Source: Leptothrix sp. (in: b-proteobacteria)
GTDB taxonomy: Bacteria; Pseudomonadota; Gammaproteobacteria; Burkholderiales; Burkholderiaceae_C
Direction: 5' to 3'
Assembly: GCA_013822685.1 (NCBI GenBank)
Contig: PNKV01000003.1
Coordinates: 1 to 64,000, forward strand
DNA: 64,000 nucleotides
Shown: piece after piece, positions 33,498 through 43,656 of the stretch
How positions within the stretch are numbered: position 1 is the stretch's first letter
Layout: each line of letters opens with the position of its first letter
Translations under genes and position numbers: made by a program
The notes under the pieces: model-generated
What the model was told of the DNA's origin: nothing
The model's database searches: none
Seen by the model: the letters and a program-made list of their open reading frames with translations, nothing else

Positions 33498-36203
33498 TTG
33501 AAAGATCATTCGTTGTCCGCAGGGCGCTTTGCCTTGAATCGGGTTGCTGTCGCTGCGGCTTGTGCCGCTTTGTCCCTGCTTCCGGCTGCCTCGTGGGCGC
33601 TGGGGCTCGGCCGTTTGAACGTGCAGTCCGCGCTGGGTGAGTCCCTGCGTGCTGAAATCGACATCACCAGCCTGACGCCCGAAGAAAGCGCGTCCCTGCA
33701 GGTGAAAGTCGCTTCGCCTGAAACCTACCGCGCCGCCGGGGTTGATTACAACCAGGTGCTTGGTGCCACCAGCATCGTGCTGCAGCGCCGTGGCGATGGC
33801 CGCTCGTTCCTCAAGATCACGAGTGATCGTTCTGTTCAAGAGCCCTTCATCGACGTGATCCTGGATTTGGCCTGGTCTTCCGGCCGCCTGGTGCGCGAGT
33901 ACACACTGCTGTTCGATCCTCCGTCGTCCACGCGCGCGCCCGCCCAGACCGTGGCACCTTCGATGGATTCAGTGGCGCCAACTCCTGCGCCTCGGCCCGC
34001 ACCAGCGCCAGCGCCTGCACCCGTGCCCGCCGCTGCAGCGCCCAAGCCACCAGCCCCTGTTGTCGCTGAAGCTCCACCCAAGCCCCGCGCCAAGCCCGCA
34101 CCGGTGGCCAGCGCCGCCAGTGCGCCTGCACCGGCCCCAGTGCCAGCTCCGGCCCCTGCCGAGCCTGCGGCTGAACGTGCCTCCGCGCCTGTTCGCTCTG
34201 CGCAAGGCGTTCGCGTTCAACGTGGTGATTCCCTGTCAAAAATTGCCGGCGAGCATCAAGTGGCCGGCGTTTCGCTCGACCAGATGCTGGTGGGCCTGTA
34301 CCGCAACAATCCGCAAGCCTTCCAGGGCGACAACATGAACCGCCTGAAGTCGGGCGTCGTGTTGAACATGCCCACGGCCGAGCAAGCCAAGGCGGTCACG
34401 AACACCGAGGCACGCCAGGTCATCGTGGCCCAAAGCGCCGATTTCGCGGCCTACCGCCAGCGTTTGGCCGGCGCAGCCACCACCACGGCGCCTGAGAAGC
34501 CTCAGCGCCAAGCGGCCGGCAAGGTCGAGGCCGAAGTCAAGGATCAGAAGCAGGCGGCTGCCCCCACGCCTGACAAGCTCACCCTGAGCAAGGGCGGTTT
34601 GAGCAGCAAGGCCTCCGCGCCGGCCACTGAAGATCGCTTGGCCAAAGCCCGCGCCCAAAAGGAAAACGAAGCCCGCGTGGCCGAGCTGTCCAAGAACCTG
34701 GACGACCTGCGCAAGCTGAAGGAAAAAGCCGCGGCTGCCCCAGCTGTTCCTGCGGTCAAGCCTCCGGCGCCTGCCCCAGCCCCAGCCCCGGCGCCAGTCG
34801 CATCGGTGGCCGCCCCAGCAGTCGTGCCACCTGCACCTGTGCCAAGCGCACCAGCGGTGGTGGCTCCAGAAGCTTCGGCCGTGGCGCCAGCAGCGTCCGA
34901 AGTGGCTTCGGCAGCCTCGGAAACCGCCACTGCCGTGGCCGACGCAGCGTCCGAGGCGGCATCTGCTGCATCGGAGGCGATGCCCGCACCTACATTGCCC
35001 AAGCCAGCGGCCGTTCCTGAGCCAGAGCCCGAGTCGCCTGGCCTGCTCGAGTCACTCAACCCCATGCTCCTCGCGGGTGTGGGCGCAGCCGTGGCCTTGC
35101 TGGCTGGCGTGGCGATGTTCTTGCGTTCGCGCCGCCGTGCCGACACCGGAGAGACTTCTTTCCTGGAAAGCCGTCTGCAGCCTGACTCCTTCTTCGGTGC
35201 CAGCGGTGGTCAGCGCGTTGATACCCGTGATGCCACGGGCGCCCCGTCCTCCATGAGCTATTCGCTCAGCCAGTTGGATGCCATCGGCGATGTCGATCCC
35301 GTGGCCGAGGCCGATGTGTACCTGGCCTACGGTCGCGACCTCCAAGCCGAAGAGATCCTCAAGGAAGCACTGCGCAGCACGCCTGAGCGCCTGGCCATCC
35401 GCACCAAGTTGCTGGAGGTGTATGCCAAGCGCCGTGACACCAAGGGCTACGAGCAACTGGCGTCCCAGCTGTACAACCTGACCGGTGGCCATGGCGACGA
35501 TTGGCTCAAGGCTCAGGAAATGGGCTTGGGCATCGATCCTGAAAACCCGCTGTACCAGCCGGGTGGTCAGCCGTCGTCCAGCACGCCGTTGAGCGTTGAG
35601 CCCAACGACTCCTTGGGCGCCAGCACCATTCCTCACTCGGTGATGCCCACCCCCATGCACCTGGACACGCCAGACACGGCGCCCATGGAGCCTGCCGGTG
35701 GCGAGTTGGTGGACCTGGACCTGGACATCTCGTCGCCAGCGCCTTTGTCTGAGCCAGAGTTCCAAGCTGACAAGTCCTCCTTGCAGTTCGACGCTTTCGC
35801 CGACATGCCTTCGTTGGACCTGCCCGCTGAGCCACCCGTGGCTGCTGCGCCGGCGATTGAAGAGCCGCATTCTCTGGACTTCGATCTGCCGCTGGATCCT
35901 GTGGCCCCGGCCCCCGCTCCGGCGACCAACGTGACCTCGTCCACCGGCGCTTTTGACCTTGGCGACCTTAACCTCGACCTGGACGCGCCCGCTCCGGCAC
36001 CAGCGCCCGCCGCTGAAAGCCTGGCGCTGGATGATGAGCTGCTTGAGCCTTCTGACCCGATGGAACGCAAGTTCGAGTTGGCCGAAGAGTTCCGCCAGAT
36101 CGGCGATGTCGATGGCGCACGTGAGTTGCTGCAAGAAGTGGTGGCCAACGCCACCGGCGCTTTGCAGGTCAAGGCCAAGTCCATGCTGGACAACCTGAGC
36201 TGA
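33498..36203 (+). CDS. fimV: FimV-like polar/peptidoglycan-binding protein (901 aa)
   Basis: Large inner-membrane protein linked in other bacteria to type IV pilus function and pole organisation. The start is TTG 33498 (KDHSLSAGRFALNRVAVA) with GGGAGA six bases before; there is no ATG nearby. Signal peptide ends after SWA, then FimV N-terminal domain LGLGRLNVQSALGESLRAEI. A Pro/Ala-rich linker follows, a LysM domain near 235-300 (VQRGDSLSKIAGEHQVAGVS), long Ala/Pro-rich low-complexity segments, one TM helix near 520 (NPMLLAGVGAAVALLAGVAM), an acidic cytoplasmic region with TPR-like repeats (AEADVYLAYGRDLQAEEILK), and the conserved C-terminal FimV domain (KFELAEEFRQIGDVDGAREL). Position before truA-trp is typical for Burkholderiales. 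Confidence 0.93.
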   Translation: MKDHSLSAGRFALNRVAVAAACAALSLLPAASWALGLGRLNVQSALGESLRAEIDITSLTPEESASLQVKVASPETYRAAGVDYNQVLGATSIVLQRRGDGRSFLKITSDRSVQEPFIDVILDLAWSSGRLVREYTLLFDPPSSTRAPAQTVAPSMDSVAPTPAPRPAPAPAPAPVPAAAAPKPPAPVVAEAPPKPRAKPAPVASAASAPAPAPVPAPAPAEPAAERASAPVRSAQGVRVQRGDSLSKIAGEHQVAGVSLDQMLVGLYRNNPQAFQGDNMNRLKSGVVLNMPTAEQAKAVTNTEARQVIVAQSADFAAYRQRLAGAATTTAPEKPQRQAAGKVEAEVKDQKQAAAPTPDKLTLSKGGLSSKASAPATEDRLAKARAQKENEARVAELSKNLDDLRKLKEKAAAAPAVPAVKPPAPAPAPAPAPVASVAAPAVVPPAPVPSAPAVVAPEASAVAPAASEVASAASETATAVADAASEAASAASEAMPAPTLPKPAAVPEPEPESPGLLESLNPMLLAGVGAAVALLAGVAMFLRSRRRADTGETSFLESRLQPDSFFGASGGQRVDTRDATGAPSSMSYSLSQLDAIGDVDPVAEADVYLAYGRDLQAEEILKEALRSTPERLAIRTKLLEVYAKRRDTKGYEQLASQLYNLTGGHGDDWLKAQEMGLGIDPENPLYQPGGQPSSSTPLSVEPNDSLGASTIPHSVMPTPMHLDTPDTAPMEPAGGELVDLDLDISSPAPLSEPEFQADKSSLQFDAFADMPSLDLPAEPPVAAAPAIEEPHSLDFDLPLDPVAPAPAPATNVTSSTGAFDLGDLNLDLDAPAPAPAPAAESLALDDELLEPSDPMERKFELAEEFRQIGDVDGARELLQEVVANATGALQVKAKSMLDNLS

Positions 36204-36212
36204 CGTCATCTC

Positions 36213-37100
36213 ATGAGCAGTGAGCAGCCGAGGGCGACCCGCCGGGTCGCCCTCGGCGTTTCTTACCGAGGCACCGCCTACAAAGGCTGGCAAAGCCAGG
36301 CCGGCGGCGGCACGGTGCAAGACGCGCTGGAGTCGGCTTTGTCGGCGTTTGCCACGCTGCCCACCCGGGTCATGTGCGCGGGCCGCACGGACTCGGGCGT
36401 GCACGGCATCAATCAGGTGGTTCACCTGGACACACCGTTGCAGCGCGAACCTTTTTCGTGGGTGCGGGGCACCAACGCCTTCCTGCCGCCCGACATCGCC
36501 GTGCAATGGGCCGCCGAGGTGCCCGACACCTTCCACGCAAGGCAAAGCGCCACGGGCCGGCGCTATGCCTACATCCTGCTGGAGGCGCCGGTTCGTCCCG
36601 CCCTTGAATCAGGGCAAGTGGGTTGGGTGTTCCGGCCTCTGGACCAGGAGGCCATGGTGGCGGCCAGCGCCTGCCTGATCGGCGAGCATGATTTCAGCTC
36701 CTTCCGTTCGTCGCAATGCCAATCGCCCACGCCTATCAAGACGCTGCGCGACATTTCCATCCGGCGCTGCGGCGGGGCGGCCGGGCGTTCGCCCTCATCA
36801 GCGGTTGGGGTCGATCACCGGGGCATCCTGGGCCCTGGCGCCGAAGGCGTTTACTGGCGTTTTGATTTCGAAGGCAACGCTTTCTTGCACCACATGATCC
36901 GCAACCTCATGGGTTGCCTGGTGGCGGTCGGCACAGGCGCCCAGCCGGTTTCATGGATGCAGACCGTTCTGGACGCCCGCGACCGCAAAATCGCCGCGCC
37001 CACCTTTGCCCCTGAGGGCTTGTATTTTTCGGGCCCGCGCTACGATGAGCGTTGGGGGCTGCCCTCTGAGGTGCCCGCTTTCCAATGGCTTCCTGACTGA
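36213..37100 (+). CDS. truA: tRNA pseudouridine(38-40) synthase TruA (295 aa)
   Basis: Modifies U38-U40 in the anticodon stem of several tRNAs. Catalytic Asp60 in CAGRTDSGVHG. Other blocks: YRGTAYKGWQSQAGGGTVQD, RQSATGRRYAYILL, FEGNAFLHHMIRNLMG. A somewhat long variable loop (about 190-215) precedes the last block. Starts nine bases after fimV and is probably co-transcribed. Confidence 0.97.
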   Translation: MSSEQPRATRRVALGVSYRGTAYKGWQSQAGGGTVQDALESALSAFATLPTRVMCAGRTDSGVHGINQVVHLDTPLQREPFSWVRGTNAFLPPDIAVQWAAEVPDTFHARQSATGRRYAYILLEAPVRPALESGQVGWVFRPLDQEAMVAASACLIGEHDFSSFRSSQCQSPTPIKTLRDISIRRCGGAAGRSPSSAVGVDHRGILGPGAEGVYWRFDFEGNAFLHHMIRNLMGCLVAVGTGAQPVSWMQTVLDARDRKIAAPTFAPEGLYFSGPRYDERWGLPSEVPAFQWLPD

Positions 37101-37106
37101 TCGGAC

Positions 37107-37790
37107 ATGATTCCTTTTCGCGATTTGCCTGCCGACCACCGCACCCGCATCAAGATTTGCGGACTGACGCGAGAGGTGGATGTGGATGCAGCCGTCGATG
37201 CCGGTGTCGATGCGGTGGGCTTTGTTCTCTATGAAAAGAGCCCCCGCCACGTTACTTTGGCTCGCGCGCAGGCTTTGGCACGGCAGCTTCCCCCCTTTGT
37301 CACGCCAGTGCTGCTGCTGGTCAATGCCAGCGGATCGTTCGTGCGCGAGGCCGTTACCGCGCTGCCCCAGGCCCTGCTGCAGTTCCATGGTGATGAATCG
37401 GTCGCCCAGTGTGAGGATTTCGGACACCCTTACATCAGGGCTGCCCGGATGGCAAGCGGTTTCAATTTGTTAGACTTCGCCCAGCAGTTTCCCAAAGCCC
37501 AGGCCATGCTGGTCGATGCCCATGTGGAAGGGTACGGGGGCGGCGGAGAGTTGTTCGACTGGTCTTGGTTGCCTTCGCAACTGCCGTGCCCCATGATCCT
37601 GTCGGCGGGCTTGAACCCGGGCAATGTGGCCAAGGGCGTGTTGAATGTGAGGCCTTGGGCCGTGGATGTGAGTTCTGGTGTGGAATCGGGCAAGGGCATC
37701 AAGGATGCCGCGCTGATGCGCCAGTTCTGTCAGGCCGTGCGGGCGGCCGATCGGCAATCTGCCGAAACCCATCAGCCCCGCGCGGATTGA
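37107..37790 (+). CDS. trpF: Phosphoribosylanthranilate isomerase (227 aa)
   Basis: Tryptophan synthesis, Amadori rearrangement on a TIM barrel. Catalytic Cys in RIKICGLTREVDVDAAVDAG, and Asp in the ILSAGLNPGNVAKG / VDVSSGVESGKGIKD phosphate-binding region. Standalone TrpF, with trpB and trpA directly downstream. Confidence 0.97.
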   Translation: MIPFRDLPADHRTRIKICGLTREVDVDAAVDAGVDAVGFVLYEKSPRHVTLARAQALARQLPPFVTPVLLLVNASGSFVREAVTALPQALLQFHGDESVAQCEDFGHPYIRAARMASGFNLLDFAQQFPKAQAMLVDAHVEGYGGGGELFDWSWLPSQLPCPMILSAGLNPGNVAKGVLNVRPWAVDVSSGVESGKGIKDAALMRQFCQAVRAADRQSAETHQPRAD

Positions 37791-37811
37791 TTGAAGAATC
37801 TTTAGAGAGCT

Positions 37812-39059
37812 ATGCTGAATTATCAACAGCCCGACGCCAAGGGCCATTTCGGACCTTATGGCGGCACGTTCGTCTCCGAGACGCTGATCCACGCGCTGGA
37901 CGAGCTCAAGAACGCCTATGAGCATTACCGTCACGATCCGGACTTCATCGCCGAGTTCAAGCGCGAATTGGCTGATTTCGTGGGGCGTCCCAGCCCCATC
38001 TATCACGCTGAGCGCCTCAGCCGTGAATTGGGCGGTGCGCAGATCTACCTCAAGCGGGAAGACCTCAACCACACCGGTGCCCACAAGATCAACAACACCA
38101 TCGGGCAGGCCTTGCTGGCCAAGCGGATGGGCAAGCCCCGCGTGATCGCCGAAACCGGCGCCGGGCAGCATGGCGTGGCCACTGCCACCATCTGCGCGCG
38201 CTATGGCATGGAGTGCGTGGTTTACATGGGCGCGGAAGACGTCAAGCGCCAATCGCCGAATGTCTACCGCATGCATTTGCTGGGCGCCAAGGTGGTGCCT
38301 GTGGAATCCGGCAGCCGCACCTTGAAAGACGCGCTGAACGAAGCCATGCGCGATTGGGTGACCAATGTCGAGAACACGTTCTACATCATTGGCACGGTGG
38401 CGGGCCCCTCGCCCTATCCAGCCATGGTGCGCGATTTCCAGAGCGTGATCGGCGAAGAGTGCCTCACGCAAATGCCCGTCAAGATTGGCCGCCAGCCCGA
38501 TGCCGTGATCGCCTGTGTGGGCGGTGGCAGCAACGCCATGGGCATTTTCTACCCCTACATCCAGCACGACAATGTCCGCTTGATTGGGGTTGAGGCGGCG
38601 GGCGAGGGCTATGAAAGTGGCAAGCATTCCATGTCTCTGCAAAAGGGCGTGTCGGGCGTGCTGCACGGCAACCGCACCTATCTGCTGCAAGACGAAAACG
38701 GCCAGATCACCGAGACGCATTCCATCTCGGCTGGCCTCGACTATCCCGGCGTGGGCCCGGAGCATGCCTACCTGAAAGACATCGGCCGCGCCGAATACGT
38801 CGGCATCACCGACAAGGAAGCGCTCGAAGCCTTCCACCGCCTGTGCCGCACTGAAGGCATCATCCCGGCACTCGAATCCAGCCACGCGGTGGGCTACGCC
38901 ATGAAGCTGGCCCCGACCATGCGCCCCGACCAGCACATCCTGGTGAACCTGTCTGGCCGCGGCGACAAGGACATCGGCACCGTGGCCGACTTGTCGGGCA
39001 CCGAGTTCTACGACCGGCCGTCGCAACGCGGCGTGACCGTGAAGGGCGCCCAGGCATGA
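37812..39059 (+). CDS. trpB: Tryptophan synthase beta chain (415 aa)
   Basis: PLP enzyme joining indole and serine. Schiff-base Lys92 in [13 protein letters not shown]; phosphate loop GGGSNAMG; Glu in [13 protein letters not shown]. Full length. Its stop overlaps the trpA start (ATGA). Confidence 0.98.
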   Translation: MLNYQQPDAKGHFGPYGGTFVSETLIHALDELKNAYEHYRHDPDFIAEFKRELADFVGRPSPIYHAERLSRELGGAQIYLKREDLNHTGAHKINNTIGQALLAKRMGKPRVIAETGAGQHGVATATICARYGMECVVYMGAEDVKRQSPNVYRMHLLGAKVVPVESGSRTLKDALNEAMRDWVTNVENTFYIIGTVAGPSPYPAMVRDFQSVIGEECLTQMPVKIGRQPDAVIACVGGGSNAMGIFYPYIQHDNVRLIGVEAAGEGYESGKHSMSLQKGVSGVLHGNRTYLLQDENGQITETHSISAGLDYPGVGPEHAYLKDIGRAEYVGITDKEALEAFHRLCRTEGIIPALESSHAVGYAMKLAPTMRPDQHILVNLSGRGDKDIGTVADLSGTEFYDRPSQRGVTVKGAQA

Positions 39060-39880
39060 GCAACCGCATTGATGCCACCTTCGCCGTCCTGCGCGACCAG
39101 GGTCGCAAAGCCCTGATCCCTTACATCACCTGTGGTGATCCTTTTCCCGAGCTGACGCCTGAGCTGATGTGGGCCATGGCCGATGCCGGCGCCGACGTGA
39201 TCGAGCTGGGCGTGCCCTTCTCTGACCCGATGGCCGATGGCCCGGTGATCCAGAAGGCCGCCGAGCGGGCGTTGGTCAAAGGCATTTCGCTCAAGCACGT
39301 GCTGGCCGATGTGAAGCGCTTTCGCGAGCGCAATGCCACCACGCCGGTGGTGCTGATGGGCTATGCCAATCCCATTGAAGCCTACGACCACCGCCAGGGC
39401 GAGGGTGCCTTTGTGAAGGATGCCAAGGCCGTGGGCGTCGATGGCGTCCTGGTCGTGGACTACCCGCCTGAAGAATGCGAGCAGTTCGCCGCGCGTTTGA
39501 ATGCGGTCGAACTGGCCCCCATCTTCCTGCTGGCCCCCACCTCGACCGAAGAGCGCATGGCGCAGGTTGGCAAGGTGGCCAGTGGCTATGTGTATTACGT
39601 GTCGCTCAAGGGCGTGACCGGCGCTGGCCACCTGGACACCGACGCGGTGGCCCGGATGGTGCCGCTGATCAAGTCCCATGTGAACACGCCTGTCGGTGTT
39701 GGCTTTGGCATCCGCGATGCCGAGACCGCCAAGGCCGTGGCCGCGGTGTCTGATGCCGTTGTGATTGGTTCGCGCATCGTGCAATTGCTGGAAACGCAAT
39801 CGCCCGAGACCGTGGTGAAGGCCGCCAGTGATTTCATTTCCGAGATCCGCACGGCCCTGGATTCCTTGAAAGGAGCCTGA
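39056..39880 (+). CDS. trpA: Tryptophan synthase alpha chain (274 aa)
   Basis: Cleaves indole-3-glycerol phosphate. Catalytic Glu50 and Asp61 in [16 protein letters not shown]. Phosphate loops [12 protein letters not shown] and [14 protein letters not shown]. Coupled to trpB by a four-base overlap. No DNA methyltransferase gene interrupts trpB-trpA, unlike in some relatives. Confidence 0.98.
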   Translation: MSNRIDATFAVLRDQGRKALIPYITCGDPFPELTPELMWAMADAGADVIELGVPFSDPMADGPVIQKAAERALVKGISLKHVLADVKRFRERNATTPVVLMGYANPIEAYDHRQGEGAFVKDAKAVGVDGVLVVDYPPEECEQFAARLNAVELAPIFLLAPTSTEERMAQVGKVASGYVYYVSLKGVTGAGHLDTDAVARMVPLIKSHVNTPVGVGFGIRDAETAKAVAAVSDAVVIGSRIVQLLETQSPETVVKAASDFISEIRTALDSLKGA

Positions 39881-39881
39881 C

Positions 39882-40757
39882 ATGAGCTGGCTTGAAAAAC
39901 TGCTTCCGCCCAAGATTCAACCCACCGACCCGTCCGAGCGTCGGCAGGTGCCCGAGGGCCTGTGGGTCAAGTGCCCATCGTGCGAAACGGTGCTCTACAA
40001 GAACGACCTGGAAGCCAATGTGAATGTGTGCCCCAAGTGCGGCCACCATCACCGCATCGGCGCGCGCGCCCGCCTGGACGCCTTCCTTGACGCCGAAGGG
40101 CGCTTCGAGCTGGGCCAGGAAGTGCTGCCGGTCGATGCCTTGAAGTTCAAGGACAACAAGAAGTACCCTGATCGCCTCAAGCAAGGCATGGAAGCCACTG
40201 GTGAGACCGATGCCCTGGTGGTCGTGGGCGGCTCGGTGCACAGCATTCCGGTCGTGGCCGCCTGCTTCGAGTTCGACTTCATGGGCGGCTCAATGGGCTC
40301 CGTGGTGGGCGAGCGCTTTGTGCGTGGCGTTGAGGCTGCGGTAGAGCAGAAGATGCCTTTCGTGTCCTTCACGGCCACGGGTGGCGCCCGCATGCAAGAG
40401 GGCTTGCTCAGCCTGATGCAAATGGCCAAGACCAACGCGGCCCTGACCTTGCTGGCCAAAGCCAAGCTGCCCTACATCAGCGTGCTCACCGACCCCACCA
40501 TGGGCGGCGTGTCGGCCAGTTTCGCCTTCATGGGTGACATCGTGATCGCCGAGCCCAAGGCGCTGATTGGCTTTGCCGGCCCGCGGGTCATCGAGAACAC
40601 CGTGCGCGAGAAGCTGCCCGAGGGCTTCCAGCGCTCGGAGTTCCTGATGCAAAAGGGTGGGGTGGACATGATCATCGACCGCCGCGAGTTGCGCTTGGTC
40701 ATTGCCCGCTCGCTGGCCATGTTGCTGCGCCAGCCGGTCGATGCCCTGGTGGCCTGA
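39882..40757 (+). CDS. accD: Acetyl-CoA carboxylase carboxyltransferase beta subunit (291 aa)
   Basis: Half of the carboxyltransferase that makes malonyl-CoA. N-terminal zinc ribbon Cys31, Cys34, Cys50, Cys53 (CPSC ... CPKC). Crotonase-like core with [35 protein letters not shown] and [27 protein letters not shown] precedes the ATG. Followed by a terminator. Confidence 0.98.
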   Translation: MSWLEKLLPPKIQPTDPSERRQVPEGLWVKCPSCETVLYKNDLEANVNVCPKCGHHHRIGARARLDAFLDAEGRFELGQEVLPVDALKFKDNKKYPDRLKQGMEATGETDALVVVGGSVHSIPVVAACFEFDFMGGSMGSVVGERFVRGVEAAVEQKMPFVSFTATGGARMQEGLLSLMQMAKTNAALTLLAKAKLPYISVLTDPTMGGVSASFAFMGDIVIAEPKALIGFAGPRVIENTVREKLPEGFQRSEFLMQKGGVDMIIDRRELRLVIARSLAMLLRQPVDALVA

Positions 40758-40805
40758 GGAAAGCCAGCGCCTTCACTGCCGATACCTTCGATTCATTCCA
40801 CCATG

Positions 40806-40838
40806 CGGGCTGCGCTGTTTGCAGCCCGTTTCCGTTTT
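40806..40838 (+). terminator. Terminator between accD and folC
   Basis: CGGGCTGC (40806-40813) pairs perfectly with GCAGCCCG (40821-40828), seven-base loop, then a T-rich run TTTCCGTTTT. Suggests folC has its own promoter or depends on readthrough. Confidence 0.8.
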
Positions 40839-40858
40839 CTGGCGCGATCTGATTGTTC

Positions 40859-42247
40859 ATGAGCACCTCTTCCGACGCCCCCCACGATCTTTCCCGTCCC
40901 ACCACGCTGGCCGAGTGGCTGTCGCATTGCGAGCGCTTGCACCCGGTCACCATTGACCTGGGGCTGGAGCGCGTGTCCCAGGTCTGGCAGCGCATGGCGG
41001 TCACCTTGGGCACCCCTTGTGGGCTCGAGGCGGATGAAGCCACGGAGACCACCGCCCCAGTGGTGTTCACCGTGGCCGGCACCAATGGCAAGGGCTCGAC
41101 CTGCGCCATGATCGAGAACATCTTGCTGTCGGCGGGTTTCAAGGTGGGCGTTTATGGTTCGCCCCACTTGGTGCATTTTGAAGAGCGTTGCCGCGTGATG
41201 GGCCTGTCTGTGAAGGCCGAAGCGCTGCTGCCGCACTTTGCAGCGGTGGAGGACGCCCGCAGTGAGCTGGCACTGACCTACTTCGAGTTCACCACCCTGG
41301 CCATCATGCGTTTGCTGGCCCTGGCTGGCCTGGACGCGGTGGTGCTGGAAGTGGGCTTGGGTGGCCGCCTGGACGCCGTCAATGTGGTCGACCCTGACTG
41401 CGCCATCATCACCAGCATCGACCTGGACCACATGGACTACCTGGGCCCCGACCGCGAAGCCATTGGCCGCGAGAAGGCAGGCATTTTGCGGGCAGGCCGC
41501 CCGGCCATCGTCTCCGACCCGCAGCCACCGCAAAGCGTGGTCGACCATGCCCAAACGCTGGGCGCCGACCTGTGGCTGTTCGCCCGTGATTTCAATTACT
41601 CCGGCGATCGTCAGCAGTGGTCCTGGGCTGGGCGCCACAAGCGTTTCAACGGCATGGCCTATCCCTCCTTGCGTGGGGTCAATCAATTGCTGAACGCCTC
41701 GGGCGTGCTGGCCGCGCTGGATGCGGTGCGGCAACGCCTGCCCGTGTCAGCCCAGGCCGTGCGCACGGGGCTGGCCACCGTGGAATTGCCCGGCCGTTTC
41801 CAGATCATTCCCGGGCAGCCCACCCTGATCCTGGACGTGGCCCACAACCCGCATGCCGCGGCCACCCTGGCGGCCAACCTCGACCAAATGGGTTTTTCGC
41901 CCAAGACCCACGCGGTGTGGGGCGCCATGGCCGACAAGGACCTGGCCGGCATGGTGGCCAAGTTGACTCAGGTGATCGACGCCTGGTATTGCTGCGAGTT
42001 GCCCACGGAGCGGGCGGCCAGTGCTGCGCAATTGGCCGATGTTGTGCGCGCGATTTCTGGGCAAAGTACCTCGCTGGTGCGCCCTCAACCCACGGTCACA
42101 ACCCATGCTGACCCGATGGCCGGCCTGCACGCGGCATTGGCCGCAGCGGGGCCGACGGATAGAATCATCGTCTTTGGTTCATTCTTCACCGTCGGCGGCG
42201 TTTTGCACGAGGGCTTGCCTCGGTTGAACGCACCTCACCTTCACTGA
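40859..42247 (+). CDS. folC: Dihydrofolate synthase / folylpolyglutamate synthase (462 aa)
   Basis: Adds glutamate to dihydropteroate and to folates, Mur-ligase fold. ATP loop VAGTNGKGSTCAMIEN near residue 72; VYGSPHLVHFEERCRV; the motif LEVGLGGRLDAVNVVDPDCA; Mur C-terminal domain from about 300 (LILDVAHNPHAAATLA). ATG 40859 chosen over a TTG two codons before. First of folC-dedD-cvpA-purF. Confidence 0.97.
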   Translation: MSTSSDAPHDLSRPTTLAEWLSHCERLHPVTIDLGLERVSQVWQRMAVTLGTPCGLEADEATETTAPVVFTVAGTNGKGSTCAMIENILLSAGFKVGVYGSPHLVHFEERCRVMGLSVKAEALLPHFAAVEDARSELALTYFEFTTLAIMRLLALAGLDAVVLEVGLGGRLDAVNVVDPDCAIITSIDLDHMDYLGPDREAIGREKAGILRAGRPAIVSDPQPPQSVVDHAQTLGADLWLFARDFNYSGDRQQWSWAGRHKRFNGMAYPSLRGVNQLLNASGVLAALDAVRQRLPVSAQAVRTGLATVELPGRFQIIPGQPTLILDVAHNPHAAATLAANLDQMGFSPKTHAVWGAMADKDLAGMVAKLTQVIDAWYCCELPTERAASAAQLADVVRAISGQSTSLVRPQPTVTTHADPMAGLHAALAAAGPTDRIIVFGSFFTVGGVLHEGLPRLNAPHLH

Positions 42248-42273
42248 TTCCATAACCCGCCGACCCACCGAGC

Positions 42274-43095
42274 ATGTCGTTGCCATCGTTCCTACAGCGC
42301 CTTCGTCAGCGATCCACACCCGCCGTGGCTGACGTCTCGCCGCTGTCATCGGCCGACATCGAGGTGGCGCGTGTGCGCGCCCGCCGCCGCCTGGTGGGCA
42401 TGGTGGTGCTGGTGGGCGTGGGCGTGGTCGGCCTGCCCTGGTTATTCGAAACCCAACCTCGGCCCTTGGGCCCCGATGTGCAGGTGGTGTCTGCCGTGCC
42501 TCGTGGCGGTGCCCCGGTGTCACCCAGGCCGGCACCTTCCATTGCCAGCGTGACCGTGCCGGTGGCTGAGGAGGCCCCGCCCGAATCCGACAAGGATGAG
42601 GCCGAAGCACCAGCACCCGTGGCCAACAAGCCAGCGGCCCGTGCCAGCGCAGCGGCTTCTGCCAGCAAACCCGCGCCAGCGCGTGCACAGGCTTCACAAG
42701 CGGTGGCAGCCGCCGTCAAGCCCGCGCCAGCCAAAGAGGTGCTCAAGAAAGAGCCGGTTAAACCCGTGGCGGTGGCAGAAAACTCGGCGGCCAAAGACGC
42801 AGCACGTGCCAAATCCTTGCTGGAGGGCAAGCCGCCCGCCAAGCCTGCGTCTGCCGAGGCAGCGGCCACCCGCTATGTGGTGCAAATTGGTGCTTTTTCT
42901 GACCTACCGACAGCCCGTGAAGTACGTATGAAGGCCGAACGTGCAGGCGTCAAAACCTACACCCAGGAGGTCACCGTCAATGGCGGCAAGAAGATCCGCG
43001 TTCGCGTGGGCCCGTATGCCAACAAGGCTGAAGCCGACAAAGCCGTGGACACCTTGCGCAAGGCTGGCATGACCAGTGCCTTGCTGACCTTGTGA
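42274..43095 (+). CDS. dedD: SPOR-domain protein, DedD-like (273 aa)
   Basis: Probable septal peptidoglycan-binding protein. A cytoplasmic N-terminus of about 45 residues is followed by one TM helix at about 46-62 (LVGMVVLVGVGVVGLPWLF), an Ala/Pro/Lys-rich periplasmic linker (65-200) and a C-terminal SPOR domain at about 203-273 (RYVVQIGAFSDLPTAREVRM, VRVGPYANKAEADKAVDTLR). Typical place between folC and cvpA. Its stop overlaps the cvpA GTG start. Confidence 0.93.
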   Translation: MSLPSFLQRLRQRSTPAVADVSPLSSADIEVARVRARRRLVGMVVLVGVGVVGLPWLFETQPRPLGPDVQVVSAVPRGGAPVSPRPAPSIASVTVPVAEEAPPESDKDEAEAPAPVANKPAARASAAASASKPAPARAQASQAVAAAVKPAPAKEVLKKEPVKPVAVAENSAAKDAARAKSLLEGKPPAKPASAEAAATRYVVQIGAFSDLPTAREVRMKAERAGVKTYTQEVTVNGGKKIRVRVGPYANKAEADKAVDTLRKAGMTSALLTL

Positions 43096-43613
43096 CCGCC
43101 GTGGTGGATGGCAGCGCCTGGACCTTGGTGGATGTGGTGCTGGCCCTGGGCTTGCTCTTGTCCATCATCGTGGGGGCCTGGCGCGGGCTGGTGACCGAAG
43201 TGCTGGCCTTGCTCGGGTGGGCGGTGGCTTATTTTGCAGCCCAGTGGTATGGGCCCGAGGGTGCTCGCTTGATTCCGGTGGGTGAGCCAGGTTCTCGCCT
43301 GAACGTGATTGCGGGCATGCTGGTGGTGTTTGTGGTGGCTTGGCTGGTTTGGGCCTTGATTTCATGGGCAGTGGCCCAAATGATCAAAGCATCGGTGCTC
43401 AGCGGACCAGACCGTGTGCTGGGTGCCGGATTTGGATTGTTGCGTGGCGTGCTCGTGGCCTTGATCGTGTGCACGGTGGTGAGCATGACGCCAGTGCGGG
43501 CCTGGGAACCGTGGCAATCGTCACGCGGCGTGGCGGGGTTACAGATTTTGCTGACAGGCCTGAGGCCTGTTCTGCCTGAGCAGGTGGTCAAATTCCTGCC
43601 CGAGCAGTCTTGA
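43092..43613 (+). CDS. cvpA: CvpA family membrane protein (173 aa)
   Basis: Inner-membrane protein of the colicin V production family, function still unclear. Four hydrophobic segments, with the family opening LVDVVLALGLLLSIIVGAWR and the later VLSGPDRVLGAGFGLLRGVL. GTG 43092 overlaps the dedD TGA; no in-frame ATG is available. purF follows 44 bp downstream, as usual. Confidence 0.93.
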   Translation: MTAVVDGSAWTLVDVVLALGLLLSIIVGAWRGLVTEVLALLGWAVAYFAAQWYGPEGARLIPVGEPGSRLNVIAGMLVVFVVAWLVWALISWAVAQMIKASVLSGPDRVLGAGFGLLRGVLVALIVCTVVSMTPVRAWEPWQSSRGVAGLQILLTGLRPVLPEQVVKFLPEQS

Positions 43614-43656
43614 ATTGAATTTGCGTTGTTGTTTGTTTTTGCGGAAGAGGTGAACC

